The notes beneath the pieces are model-generated. The model made no database searches. It was not told where the DNA came from and worked only from the letters and a program-made list of their open reading frames with translations. This document shows positions 43,074-52,532 of a stretch of DNA of 64,000 nucleotides, piece by piece; the stretch's first letter is position 1; each line of letters opens with the position of its first letter. The translations under genes and the position numbers were made by a program. This DNA comes from Bacteroidales bacterium UBA1800 (GTDB taxonomy: Bacteria; Bacteroidota; Bacteroidia; Bacteroidales; VadinHA17), in contig DCFQ01000021.1 of assembly GCA_002319915.1 (NCBI GenBank), positions 36,811 to 100,810 on the forward strand, in the 5' to 3' direction.

Positions 43074-44858
43074 ATGAGTGATCAGTTAAACAAAGACGTT
43101 CATGCCGGCAGGATCTCCCTGGATATTACCAGGCATCTTCCTTATATCCTGTTGTTTGCAGGGTCATTTGTTTATTTTGCATTCATAGCTGACTACATTT
43201 GCTTTTACCAGGAGAAATTGTCGCTCTTTGTCCTTTCGGGCTATTATTTGGCCGATCACCTCAAACAGCCGGGCCTTCCGCTTGTCTGGGCAGGAAGGTT
43301 CATTACATCATTTTTTTACTACCCGGCACTGGGGGGAGCGATCATTTCACTGGTGATATGCTCCGCGGCCCTGCTGATTTCAGGTATAAACAGGCATCTT
43401 TCAGGACCTGGCAGGAATGTAGTGCCCATCCTGGGAGCCCTGGGCATATTCTTTTTATCCACAGATTATCATTTCCTGCTGTACAACAGCCTTGGGATCC
43501 TGTTTCAGCTTCTTGCATTTTATCTCCTGATCAGGCAATTGAAAGGGTGGCTCCCGGTAGTGGCATTTCCCCTTATCTATTTTCTGACAGGAAGCTTCGC
43601 CTGGCTGTTCTTCATTCTATATACCCTATGGGTAATAGCTTATTCTCTCAGACAAAGCTGGTATAAGCCGGCCGCATTATTATTGCTTGCGCTGGCAATG
43701 ATTTATGTTTCCAAAGAATATATTTTCTTCCAAACGGGCGCATCCCTCCTGCTTTTCCCGCTTTCAAAGGCTGATACGGGAGGGCAGTATATCCCGTTGC
43801 TTGCACTTTCCGGATTGATATCGCTTGTCCCGCTATTTTCCAGGATCACTTTCGCATGTCCGCTCTCTCCAAAAGTGCCGGCGATCCTGAGGAGGAGCGC
43901 GTTGATTCTGTTGTTCCCGGCTCTCCTCACCGCCATTCCCCTTTTACGTTTCGACAGGAAGGACTACCAGTTCTTCAGGGTCGAAAAGTTGTTTTTTGAG
44001 GGCAGGTACAGGGATGTTACTTCATACCTTGAAAAAAATCCTTCTGCCAACAGGCTCACTATTTACCTGAACAATATTTCATTGTCCGAGACCGGCAGGC
44101 TTAATGACATGCTTTTCCGGTTCAGGCAGGACCCTGAAGGGAAAACACTCTTCCTCAACTGGGATATGAAGAGTGAAGTTCTCAGGGTAGGCGGCTATTT
44201 TTATTATACCACTGGAATGATCAATGAAGCCGTCAGGTGGGCTTATGAAAACATGGTGATGGAAGGGCTCACTCCCGAGGGGCTGAAAATGCTAGTCAAA
44301 TGCGAGCTCATCAACGGGGACTACCCTGTGGCTTCAAAGTATGTTTCACTCCTGGGGAAAACGTTGTTTTACAGGCGCGAGGCTGACAAGTACTCAAGAT
44401 TTCTATACAATGACTCCGCTGTGGAGGCTGATCCTGATCTCGGCCCAAGGAGGAGGTCGAAAGTGACCCATGATTTTTTCACACTTACAGGCGATCCATT
44501 CGCGAACATAGAAATGGCACTTTCGTCAGGCTCGATGAACAGGAGAGCTTTTGAGTACAAGCTCGCTTACCTGTTGATAAAGAAAGATCATAAAGGCATA
44601 ACCGAAGCACTTTCAAAGCTTCCCGCTTATGGATTCAATAGAATGCCCATTCATCTTGAAGAGGCAGCCACGGTTTATGGCAGGATCCGTTCACCGGAAA
44701 TAGCTGCCGGCACTCTGCAGGTAAGCAAGGATACGGAAATAAGGTTTGACGGGTTAATGCAGATCATTAAGAATTACGGCAATGATCCCAGGGCTGCTGA
44801 ACCGTATTTAAGAAAACAGTACGCGGGCACATTCTGGTACTGGGTGTTCTACAGATAG
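43074..44858 (+). CDS. DUF6057 integral membrane protein
   Basis: A protein of about 594 residues. The first half has roughly nine to ten membrane segments (for example LPYILLFAGSFVYFAFIADY and LLLLALAMIYVS). The second half from about residue 290 is soluble and helical with TPR-like character (YFYYTTGMINEAVRWAYEN). I recognise the Bacteroidota DUF6057 type; its function is unknown. The overall plan recalls membrane glycosyltransferase-like or polysaccharide-export proteins, but no catalytic motif is visible. The ATG at 43074 follows the upstream stop by five bases. A G/C-rich hairpin begins directly after its stop. Confidence 0.7.
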   Translation: MSDQLNKDVHAGRISLDITRHLPYILLFAGSFVYFAFIADYICFYQEKLSLFVLSGYYLADHLKQPGLPLVWAGRFITSFFYYPALGGAIISLVICSAALLISGINRHLSGPGRNVVPILGALGIFFLSTDYHFLLYNSLGILFQLLAFYLLIRQLKGWLPVVAFPLIYFLTGSFAWLFFILYTLWVIAYSLRQSWYKPAALLLLALAMIYVSKEYIFFQTGASLLLFPLSKADTGGQYIPLLALSGLISLVPLFSRITFACPLSPKVPAILRRSALILLFPALLTAIPLLRFDRKDYQFFRVEKLFFEGRYRDVTSYLEKNPSANRLTIYLNNISLSETGRLNDMLFRFRQDPEGKTLFLNWDMKSEVLRVGGYFYYTTGMINEAVRWAYENMVMEGLTPEGLKMLVKCELINGDYPVASKYVSLLGKTLFYRREADKYSRFLYNDSAVEADPDLGPRRRSKVTHDFFTLTGDPFANIEMALSSGSMNRRAFEYKLAYLLIKKDHKGITEALSKLPAYGFNRMPIHLEEAATVYGRIRSPEIAAGTLQVSKDTEIRFDGLMQIIKNYGNDPRAAEPYLRKQYAGTFWYWVFYR

Positions 44859-44860
44859 TA

Positions 44861-44998
44861 CGCCCCCAAACCCCCTAAAGGGGGCTTTCTCTAATTGCTT
44901 AAACTTACTTTTACGCTACTATTGTTAGCTGCTTAACCGCCCTTCATGGGGCATCATTGTGCACGGTTCAAGCCCCACTTCAGGGGGGATGGGGGGCC
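44861..44998. repeat. composite C/G-rich intergenic repeat, second copy
   Basis: The left hairpin CCCCCT-AA-AGGGGG (44871-44884) is followed by CTTTCT and could terminate the DUF6057 transcript. The right arm reads CACTTCAGGGGGGATGGGG (from about 44978). It has the same design as 5959-6056. Confidence 0.65.
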
Positions 44999-45004
44999 AT
45001 TCTG

Positions 45005-45038
45005 AGACACAGAGGAGTCACGGAGGAGGCACGGAGGG
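45005..45038. repeat. CACAGAGG/CACGGAGG-type dispersed repeat
   Basis: Reads GACACAGAGGAGTCACGGAG and continues with GAGGCACGGAGG. Related phrases occur at 60351-60380 and 61116-61183, there also in inverted orientation. Confidence 0.55.
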
Positions 45039-45040
45039 CA

Positions 45041-45073
45041 ATAAAAAGAGCCGGCCCAACCGGACCGGCTCCT
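45041..45073 (-). terminator. rho-independent terminator after the second susD
   Basis: On the minus strand GAGCCGG and CCGGCTC form a stem around TCCGGTTGGG, followed by TTTTTATTG. It lies 24 bases past the SusD stop. Confidence 0.85.
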
Positions 45074-45096
45074 TTAATTAACTTAAATTATTAACG

Positions 45097-46965
45097 CTAG
45101 TAACCCGGGTTCTGGACCAACAGGGTATTCTTATTCATTTCATCCCTCATGATCGGGAAGAAATAGCATTTGTTGTTCCAGGCCCTGGCATCGTTTCCAA
45201 AGACCTCCTTCGAATAGACGGGATCGCCCCAGGTAGAACCATCAGGCTGGCGGTAGTTTGTGACCGTCTGTGAAGTAATGTACTTCACCTCTACCCTGTG
45301 GGTTTGCTTGTAGGCATCCCCTCCGATCACCCAGCGGCGGACATCCCAGAAGCGGTGGCTCTCGAAAGCGAGCTCGATCCGGCGTTCGTGCCTGACGGCA
45401 GTGCGCAGCTCTGCCTGGCTAAGTCCGGCCGCAATAGGCGGCTGGCCTGCCCTTGTACGGATCATATTGATCTTTTCTGTGGCATCGGCAAGGTTCCCGG
45501 CATCCCCAATCTCTATGCAGGCTTCAGCATAGCTGAGAAGCACTTCGGCATAGCGCATGTGGCGGAAGGGAACATCCTGCTTGACATACTGCGGGTCGAT
45601 TGCAGGGTTCATGAACTTACGCATGTAATATCCGGTATAACCGCCGTTCCAGTCTTCGATCGGGCCCTGACGCGTATCGACGCCCGGGATCTGCTGGCTT
45701 GTCCCATCAGCTTTGAAGACATGACCAACCTGGAGCCTGTCCCACGGGTCGATACCCTGGACATCGGTCGGACGTTTCCTCCACCCCACACCCTCATAAA
45801 GGATCGATGAGTAGAAGCGAGCATCACGATTGGTGTACGGACTTGCCTTTTCAGCAGGGTTGGTCCAGTCGAATGCCGATCCATCCTTCATTTCATATTC
45901 ATCAACCAGCTCACCGATCGGGGTGTTGTTGCCCCAGTTGTGGTAGCCGTTTGGTCCGGAATAGAGAGCAGGATTATAATCCGACCAGCTCTGCCCCGAT
46001 TTCGGGGTGAAGTACTGGAGAAGGATATCTTCATTCTCATACCCGTATGAGAGGAAGTAATCGACAAAGTTCTGTGCCACTGAATCTCCCGGTGCGGGTG
46101 TGGGCTTGTAGAGGTCGTAGATGCCAAGATCCATGACTGCCTTTTCAGCTGCTTTTGCAGCAGCCCAGCGATCGGTCTGGCTTCCGCCGGTATAACCGAG
46201 CAGTTCCGGGTTTCCGAAACCGGAGGCATAGGTCGAGATGCTGGCGCTTGTGTGCAGGTCGCTGGCAGCATAAAGAAGCGTCCTTGCTTTCAAAGTAAGG
46301 GCGGCTCCCTTGGTCGCGCGGCCAAGGTCTTTCCCGCTAAAGGTCTCGGGAAGCAGCGTTGCGGCTGTGTCGAGCTGACCAACAATGTAGTTGACGCACT
46401 CTTCATAGGTATTCCTGGCAATGCTGTAATCTTCATTTAGACCATAAGGCTTGGCGATGAGAGGAACGCCGCCGTAAAGTGCCACGAGATAGTGATAATT
46501 GTATGCCCTGAGGAAATAAACTTCACCAGTCATGCGATCCCTGGTGGCATCATCCGGCCAGGGTATCTCACTGAGGTGCTTGAAGAACAGGTTGCATTTT
46601 CTCACGTTCTTGTAAAGCGGAGCCCACTGGAAATGGTAAGTATCCATGGTCGGGTCGGGTAATCCCCAGTTATATGACCATCCCATGAGGTCATCCTGTG
46701 TCATGAGGCTCTTGTTGAAGTTTGTGGCTCCCCAGTCGGGAGTGAACATTGATTCATCCACGTAGTCGGCAAGCCTTTCAATTGCATAAGGCCATCCCAG
46801 AGCATTCTGGTAGATGTCGGATATAAATGTTGAAACAAGACTCGGGTCCTGCCAGACATCCGCATCAGAATATGCTCCCAGTGGTTTTGTGTTGAGATAA
46901 TCCTTGCATGATGAAGCTATCCCCGTCAGGAAAACAACGCTAAGTATATATAATATCTTTTTCAT
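45097..46965 (-). CDS. SusD/RagB-family lipoprotein, second pair
   Basis: A protein of about 622 residues with a lipoprotein signal (LTGIASSC), KDYLNTKPLGAYSDADVWQ at the mature N-terminus and QNPGY at the end. It is larger than the first SusD and not closely related to it. It would bind a different glycan or peptide ligand at the cell surface as partner of the SusC gene upstream. The ATG at 46965 gives the signal peptide; an earlier ATG would run back into the SusC gene. A strong terminator follows. Confidence 0.93.
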   Translation of the reverse strand: MKKILYILSVVFLTGIASSCKDYLNTKPLGAYSDADVWQDPSLVSTFISDIYQNALGWPYAIERLADYVDESMFTPDWGATNFNKSLMTQDDLMGWSYNWGLPDPTMDTYHFQWAPLYKNVRKCNLFFKHLSEIPWPDDATRDRMTGEVYFLRAYNYHYLVALYGGVPLIAKPYGLNEDYSIARNTYEECVNYIVGQLDTAATLLPETFSGKDLGRATKGAALTLKARTLLYAASDLHTSASISTYASGFGNPELLGYTGGSQTDRWAAAKAAEKAVMDLGIYDLYKPTPAPGDSVAQNFVDYFLSYGYENEDILLQYFTPKSGQSWSDYNPALYSGPNGYHNWGNNTPIGELVDEYEMKDGSAFDWTNPAEKASPYTNRDARFYSSILYEGVGWRKRPTDVQGIDPWDRLQVGHVFKADGTSQQIPGVDTRQGPIEDWNGGYTGYYMRKFMNPAIDPQYVKQDVPFRHMRYAEVLLSYAEACIEIGDAGNLADATEKINMIRTRAGQPPIAAGLSQAELRTAVRHERRIELAFESHRFWDVRRWVIGGDAYKQTHRVEVKYITSQTVTNYRQPDGSTWGDPVYSKEVFGNDARAWNNKCYFFPIMRDEMNKNTLLVQNPGY

Positions 46966-46978
46966 AATGCGCAGGTTT

Positions 46979-49900
46979 TTAGAATGACAAAACAAGTCCA
47001 AGGTTAGCAACTCTCTGAAGAGGATAATCCGTCCCGGCATTCAGTTCAGGGTCGATGAGTTTCATCTTGCTGAATGTCAAAAGGTTCAAGCCGCTTGCAT
47101 AAACGCGGAGCTTTGAGATACCCAGTTTGGAATTGACCGTTGCGGGAAGGGTGTAACCAATTTCGAGTGATTTCAGACGTACATAGTTAGTCGAGAAATA
47201 CCAGAATGTGTTACCCTGGCTCCTCCAGTACTCATTATCACGGTTCCATGCGCGAGGCAGATTGGTATTGGTGTTCTCGGGGGTCCACCTGTTGTCGGAA
47301 TAGTACGTGTAGAAGTTCCCGATCTCACCCGATTCAGGATTAATCTGGACCTGTGCACCGAAAGCACCCTGGAACAACAGGCTGAGGTCGAACTGCTTGT
47401 AACCGAGGTTGGCATTGAGCCCTGTGATGAATCTCGGCATATTATTCCTGCTGTCGCGAACCCTGTCGAGTCCGTCGATCGTTCCGCTGTTGTCGACATC
47501 CTTGAAGATGATATCACCGGGACGTGCATTAGCCCAGTGGGGATAAGCGTCGAGTGAAGCCTCATCCTGGAAGATGCCCGTTGCAACATAGTTCAGCCCT
47601 GCACCCATTGGTTTACCCTGGGCCTTCTGGTATTCGGGAATACCCGGGGTGTCGAATGTGAAATCGATCTTGTTCCTTGCATAGCTTCCGTTGAGTGACA
47701 CGTCGTAGAACAGGTCGCCGGCGTTGTTCCTGTAAGTTATCTGGAACTCGAAGCCCCTGTTTGAAACCTTCCCGATGTTCTGCGGAGGAAGGGTCATACC
47801 TGTGCTTTCAGGAACAATTGCAGATGCCTGCCAGAGGATGCCTGAACGAAGGTTATAGAACACGTCGGCATCGATGGTGAGCTTGCTCTTCAGCATGGTT
47901 GCGTTGAAACCAAGGTTGTACTGGTTTGCCACTTCCCATGTCACATCCGGGTTGGGAACCACGTTTTCAAGCAGCCTCTTGTTGTTGATCGACTTGCCGA
48001 AAACGTATGGCTGGCTGTCGAAGCTGTAGGTTGACAGGAATTGGTATTCTTTCAGCTGATCATTATAATAGATCCTGTCGTTACCGGTCTGACCCCATGA
48101 TGCACGGAGCTTGAAGTCGTCGAAGATTGTCAGATTATCCTTGAAGAAGCTTTCGTCAGAGAGACGCCATCCCAGTGATACGCCCGGGAAGAAACCGTAG
48201 TTCTTGCCCGGTTTGAACATATAGGATCCGTCGTACCTCATCACAACCTCAACCAGGTACTTCCTGCTGTAGTCATAGTTGAAACGGCCGAAGTAGCTGA
48301 ACCTTGCATTCTGGTCAGCCCAGCCGTTATTTGTCATGTACTCGTCATATGCTCCTGCAAAAAGCTGCGGGATAAGGTCGGTGACATAGTTTTTCCTGAA
48401 TGCGTTCATGTAATCATTAAGACCCGATTGTGCCTCAATACCGGCCATGATCTTAATGTTATGAACAGTCCCGAATGTATTTTCGTAGGTAGCAAAAGCG
48501 TTGAACGTGGTCTTGTTGCCATCCTGCGTGTTTTGGGTAAGCTGTGCGGCATCAAATCCTCTCTTGCCTTTTGTTAGTTCAGGCAGGCTATTTTCACCGT
48601 AGGTAACGCCATCCCATGAATAGAGGTACCATGGCTTATCAAACACCTTTTCGAACTTGAATATCTTGTCATATGAAGCGTTAGCCTGAACTGACAGACC
48701 TTTCACCCACGGGAGCTTGACATTCAGTCTCACGTTTGATTCCATGACGTACCTGCGGTCATGGTCGAAACCTGTTTGATCAGTGCAGATCACCACTGGG
48801 TTATCGCCATACTCGATATCAGGCCCCGGCAAGCCGTTTGGCCAGTAGGCCGGCATATTGGGTTTTCCCCTCATTATCATACGGAAGATCGAACCTGCGC
48901 TTCTGGTCGGAAAGTTCCTGTTTTCCTGGCGGCCTGAAACGTCGAAGGAAATATCAATATTCTTCGAGATCTTTCCGTCGATGTTGGTCCTGAAATCGTA
49001 CTGCCTGAAGCTGGTAGCACTGTGTTTATAATATGCATCTTCGTACTTTGTTCCGAGTGAAAGGAAATACTTCATGTTTTCAGTACCTCCTGAAATTGAA
49101 ACATTCTGGTAATTCTGTGCTGACCAGTTCTTGAAGGTCTCGCCGAACCAGTCGGTGTTGGGGTGACCCCATGGATCCGAACCATCCTTGTATTTCTGGA
49201 TATCCGAATCGGAATATTTCTGGTTACGCCCACCGCCCGTATTTGCATAATATGCAATTTCATTCAGCATGGTTGCGTAGGTAGCAGCGTCAGCCATTTT
49301 GGGGATAACGGTCGGCTGGTTGAAACCGGTGCTCAGGTTAAGGGTGATTGAAGGCTTCCCTACCCGGCCGCGTTTCGTTGTAACAAGGATAACACCATTG
49401 GCAGCCTGTGTTCCATAGATAGCTGCAGATGCGTCCTTGAGAACAGTGAATGATTCGATGTCGCTCGGATCGAGGCGGTCGAGGGAACGGTGAGGAATTC
49501 CGTCAACAACAATGAGGGGAGAGTTATCACCCAGCGTGTTGGCGCCTCGGATTGTGATGGTAGCTGCATCATATCCTGGCTCACCGCTCTTCTGGATGGA
49601 GGTGATACCCGGAATACGGCCGATGAGGCTGTTTGTGAGGTTCGTCACCGGTGACTGCTTGAGAGTCTCTCCGTTAACGGCACTTACGGAACCGGTCAGC
49701 GAGGCTTTCTTTGTCGTACCGTAACCGGTAACCACAACCTCTTCGAGTCCCTTTACTTCGCTTACCATGTGCACATCAGCAATCGTCCTGCCGTCGAGGG
49801 GGACTTCAGCTGTTACATACCCGATGAATGAAAAGATAAGTGTTGCATTCCTGTCATTCACCATGATAGAATATTTCCCTTCCACATCAGCAATGGCACC

Positions 49901-50146
49901 CAGGGATGTACCTTTGACAACGATGTTCACACCGGGCATGGCATCGCCGGTTGAACCATCTGTTATCTTACCGGACACCCTGATCTGCTGCTGCTCGTCA
50001 GCAGAAGGATTTCCTGATGCAAGTGCATTGGCGGGTAGCACCAATCCACAACCCAGCAGGAAGATCGTAATTTTCACCGCCAGCATTAGCCTGCGAAAAT
50101 TACCATTTGGCTCTGAGGGCCAAATACTACAGGTAGTTTTTTTCAT
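46979..50146 (-). CDS. SusC/RagA TonB-dependent transporter, second pair
   Basis: A 1055-residue outer-membrane transporter: signal region, carboxypeptidase-regulatory-like domain (ISGKITD-like, here VSGKITDGSTGDAMPGVNIV), plug with VVVTGYGTTKKASLTGS, and a barrel ending LGLVLSF. It lacks the STN domain of the first SusC, so it is probably not controlled by a FecR-sigma pair, and none lies nearby. The gene pair has no adjacent glycosidases; its substrate cannot be read from context. The upstream 550 bases, largely AT-rich, should hold the promoter. Confidence 0.95.
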   Translation of the reverse strand: MKKTTCSIWPSEPNGNFRRLMLAVKITIFLLGCGLVLPANALASGNPSADEQQQIRVSGKITDGSTGDAMPGVNIVVKGTSLGAIADVEGKYSIMVNDRNATLIFSFIGYVTAEVPLDGRTIADVHMVSEVKGLEEVVVTGYGTTKKASLTGSVSAVNGETLKQSPVTNLTNSLIGRIPGITSIQKSGEPGYDAATITIRGANTLGDNSPLIVVDGIPHRSLDRLDPSDIESFTVLKDASAAIYGTQAANGVILVTTKRGRVGKPSITLNLSTGFNQPTVIPKMADAATYATMLNEIAYYANTGGGRNQKYSDSDIQKYKDGSDPWGHPNTDWFGETFKNWSAQNYQNVSISGGTENMKYFLSLGTKYEDAYYKHSATSFRQYDFRTNIDGKISKNIDISFDVSGRQENRNFPTRSAGSIFRMIMRGKPNMPAYWPNGLPGPDIEYGDNPVVICTDQTGFDHDRRYVMESNVRLNVKLPWVKGLSVQANASYDKIFKFEKVFDKPWYLYSWDGVTYGENSLPELTKGKRGFDAAQLTQNTQDGNKTTFNAFATYENTFGTVHNIKIMAGIEAQSGLNDYMNAFRKNYVTDLIPQLFAGAYDEYMTNNGWADQNARFSYFGRFNYDYSRKYLVEVVMRYDGSYMFKPGKNYGFFPGVSLGWRLSDESFFKDNLTIFDDFKLRASWGQTGNDRIYYNDQLKEYQFLSTYSFDSQPYVFGKSINNKRLLENVVPNPDVTWEVANQYNLGFNATMLKSKLTIDADVFYNLRSGILWQASAIVPESTGMTLPPQNIGKVSNRGFEFQITYRNNAGDLFYDVSLNGSYARNKIDFTFDTPGIPEYQKAQGKPMGAGLNYVATGIFQDEASLDAYPHWANARPGDIIFKDVDNSGTIDGLDRVRDSRNNMPRFITGLNANLGYKQFDLSLLFQGAFGAQVQINPESGEIGNFYTYYSDNRWTPENTNTNLPRAWNRDNEYWRSQGNTFWYFSTNYVRLKSLEIGYTLPATVNSKLGISKLRVYASGLNLLTFSKMKLIDPELNAGTDYPLQRVANLGLVLSF

Positions 50147-50697
50147 ACTGTCAAGTTGTTAGTTAATAATTCAGGTTGGGTAAAATAAATAAGCATAATA
50201 TATTGATTAACAATAAAACACGACCCTGACGCCCCGCAGGTTTACGCCAGGGCACGGGTCACTTATACTGTTTTAAGTGTTAAGGATTAACTTTTACTGA
50301 TTTCTGATTTGAAACGAAAATGCGATAGGTTTCTCATTGGGTTAGGGGCAGTTGGGTTAGTTTTAAAATTCAGGTCCAAAAACACCGCCGGATCATTTCA
50401 TCCGGTTTTCAAAGGCAAACTTACTTGGTTAGTGGTCAGGTCACATTCTGTAGTGAACAAAATACTTATCGTAAATTTATAAAAATTAAAAGTGTAAAAA
50501 CTACACTTATTAACTTAATAATTTACTTTTCTATCTTTTTTTTCTTTAGAACTATATAACTATTTTCAGATCAGGGTATTGGGTATTTAAACTTGCTTCC
50601 GTAAAACGAAACAATATAATCAACTTGTTTAACAAAAACAAGATTTTATCAAATTTTAACCATCCCGGGGACCCTGGCTAGGGGTCTTTCCAGGGCA
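50147..50697. other. 551-base upstream region of the second susC
   Basis: AT-rich, especially 50455-50640, with no convincing gene on either strand. It should contain the susC promoter. A TAAGTTTG match to the Bacteroidota -7 box lies on the minus strand at 50416-50423 but lacks a TTTG at the usual distance. Confidence 0.45.
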
Positions 50698-52227
50698 TTA
50701 TTGCACCGTATTCCCGGTCTTCACGTCAAAGTCGCACACAACCCTGAACCCAACATTGAAACAGTCGGAGTACCACCATATGCTTTTTGGCATCTGGGGA
50801 TCCGTCTTCAGCCAGGCATCCGTTTTTGTATAATCCCTTGCTGCACACCTGACGAGCCCTGCAGGATTCATAAAGGTCCCGCCCCTGATAACATGCTCCT
50901 TTCCAGATGCCGGGCCGGCAGGGTCCCTGAGCGTCCCTGCAGGATATTTTGAATAGGCTTCCGGATCGTACCAGTCGGAGCAGAATTCAGCGACATTTCC
51001 AAGCATGTTCTTCAACCCGAAAGGATTGGCCTTCACAAAATCGGGAAGTTCGGTCTTCGTCGGACTGTTGTCCTTGTAAACAACATATGAATTGATTTCC
51101 GTAGTGTCGTTTTTCGAGAACCTGGCCCGGAACCCGGTCCTTTCAAATTTATTCGGATCTCCCGGGAAGAAGTACGGTGTGCTTGTCCCGCCCCTGGCGG
51201 CGTATTCCCACTCAGCTTCCGTTGGCAGCCTGTAGGTCTTGCCCGACACCTGTGAAAGCCATTTGCAGTAAACTTCGGCCGCATGGTATGAATAGGATAT
51301 TGCTGGCCTTTTGCCCAGCCCCCAACCCTGGTCGGGCTGTCCGTACGGAGGTGTGGCACCCGAAATGGCATCCACCCCGGCAGCCTGCTCTCTCTTTCTC
51401 ACTCCTTCGGTATCGCTCGAGCGGCCTTCGGTGGATGTCTGGACATAGAATGCCAGGTATTCGTCCCATGAGAGCTCGATCTCGGCCATGAAGAACTGCT
51501 TTATTTCAACATCCCGCTGTGGTCCCTCATCTGCCTTTCTGAACGGTTCATTCTCCGGGCTTCCCATTTTGAATGTTCCGCCAGGGATGGCGATCATATT
51601 GAAGCTGATTGATGAACCGGGGATTTTCTCCGTAAAATTCTTAAATTCCGTGACTTTTGCGGGTTCCTTGTATATTTCCTTCGGTGCAGAGGAAGCGCTT
51701 CCGAAGGTCTTGTTGCTGCCATGGGTATATCCCGGGATAAGGTGTCCGGCATTGAGATGGCAGTTTATGCAATTAAGGTCGGGAGTCTTTTTCTGTTCCG
51801 TGTAATAAAGGTGAGCATCCTCCCCCTCCTTGCTGAGCTTTGCCGGGAACAGATTCTCGTGGCACTTGATACAGCTCGATTCATATGTATAGACGCGGGC
51901 CAGTTCAAGCCTCTTCCTGTCCTCCCATTTGAAAGAAGCCGAATCTTTGGTCCAGTAGCTCCAAAGGTCGCGGAGACCTGTCTTTGCCTTGGCAAAAAGA
52001 TATCCCTTGCCTTTGGGCGGAAGGTGGCATTCTGTACAGCTTACCCTGTATCCTGACTGCGTATCATAATGGACGGATTTCTTCCAGGACGCGTCAGCCT
52101 GCGGATGAATATGGCAGGACACACAGTATGCTGATGTCGAGGTTTTACTGATGGCAAAGTTTGCGCCCAGTATAACCAGGGAGCCGGCGATCAACCCCGG
52201 GAGGAACCATAAGAGAAACTTCTTCAT
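50698..52227 (-). CDS. NapC/NirT-like tetrahaem cytochrome fused to a SUMF1 (FGE-sulfatase) domain
   Basis: A 509-residue protein anchored by an N-terminal membrane helix (LLWFLPGLIAGSLVILGANF). Four CxxCH haem motifs lie at 35-39, 64-68, 119-123 and 153-157, the NapC/NrfH arrangement of quinol-oxidising periplasmic cytochromes. From about residue 205 a SUMF1/formylglycine-generating-enzyme-like domain follows (MIAIPGGTFKMGSPENEP, YRLPTEAEWEYAARGG, LGNVAEFCSDWY, VIRGGTFMN, GFRVV). RCAARD keeps one of the two FGE copper cysteines, but the other position is not Cys, so classical sulfatase activation is unlikely. Quinol-linked electron delivery to a SUMF1-type site is the inferred role. Fumarase lies upstream. 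Confidence 0.85.
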   Translation of the reverse strand: MKKFLLWFLPGLIAGSLVILGANFAISKTSTSAYCVSCHIHPQADASWKKSVHYDTQSGYRVSCTECHLPPKGKGYLFAKAKTGLRDLWSYWTKDSASFKWEDRKRLELARVYTYESSCIKCHENLFPAKLSKEGEDAHLYYTEQKKTPDLNCINCHLNAGHLIPGYTHGSNKTFGSASSAPKEIYKEPAKVTEFKNFTEKIPGSSISFNMIAIPGGTFKMGSPENEPFRKADEGPQRDVEIKQFFMAEIELSWDEYLAFYVQTSTEGRSSDTEGVRKREQAAGVDAISGATPPYGQPDQGWGLGKRPAISYSYHAAEVYCKWLSQVSGKTYRLPTEAEWEYAARGGTSTPYFFPGDPNKFERTGFRARFSKNDTTEINSYVVYKDNSPTKTELPDFVKANPFGLKNMLGNVAEFCSDWYDPEAYSKYPAGTLRDPAGPASGKEHVIRGGTFMNPAGLVRCAARDYTKTDAWLKTDPQMPKSIWWYSDCFNVGFRVVCDFDVKTGNTVQ

Positions 52228-52532
52228 AGATTATAAAAATGCTGGCGTCAAGATAGAAAATTATCCCAAATCACAAAAACTATCGGAAGGATTAAATTGC
52301 TGCTGGTTGCCTGTTCCTTGTTGCTTGTTGTTCTGCCTTAACCTGCAACCAGTAACCAGTAACCAGCAACCAATTATCCAGCAACTAACTCTTCCTGTTA
52401 TATTCATCAAAAAAGTCATTCCCCTTGTCATCGGTGAGAATGAAACAGGAAAGGTTCATGCTGCAACCGGGCGTCAGGCGAAAGGCGTCAGGTGCCAGGC
52501 TGTCTGAAACCTGAAGCCTGAAACCTGAAACC
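52228..52532. repeat. 305-base gap: AACCAGTAACCAGC repeat, GCGTCAGGC repeat and a displaced fumarase 3' end
   Basis: Between the cytochrome and fumarase genes lie CAACCAGTAACCAGTAACC phrasing (about 52340-52370), a second copy of the fumarase 3' end (52399-52446), and a GCGTCAGGC/CTGAAACCTGAA repeat (about 52471-52531). On the minus strand the displaced copy reads FILTDDKGNDFFDEYN followed by three other codons and a stop, in parallel with the last residues of the intact fumarase. Confidence 0.75.

Noticed and set aside
50416..50423. TAAGTTTG on the minus strand as a -7 promoter box for the second susC
   Set aside because: The matching TTTG is not found at the usual distance upstream, so the match may be chance.
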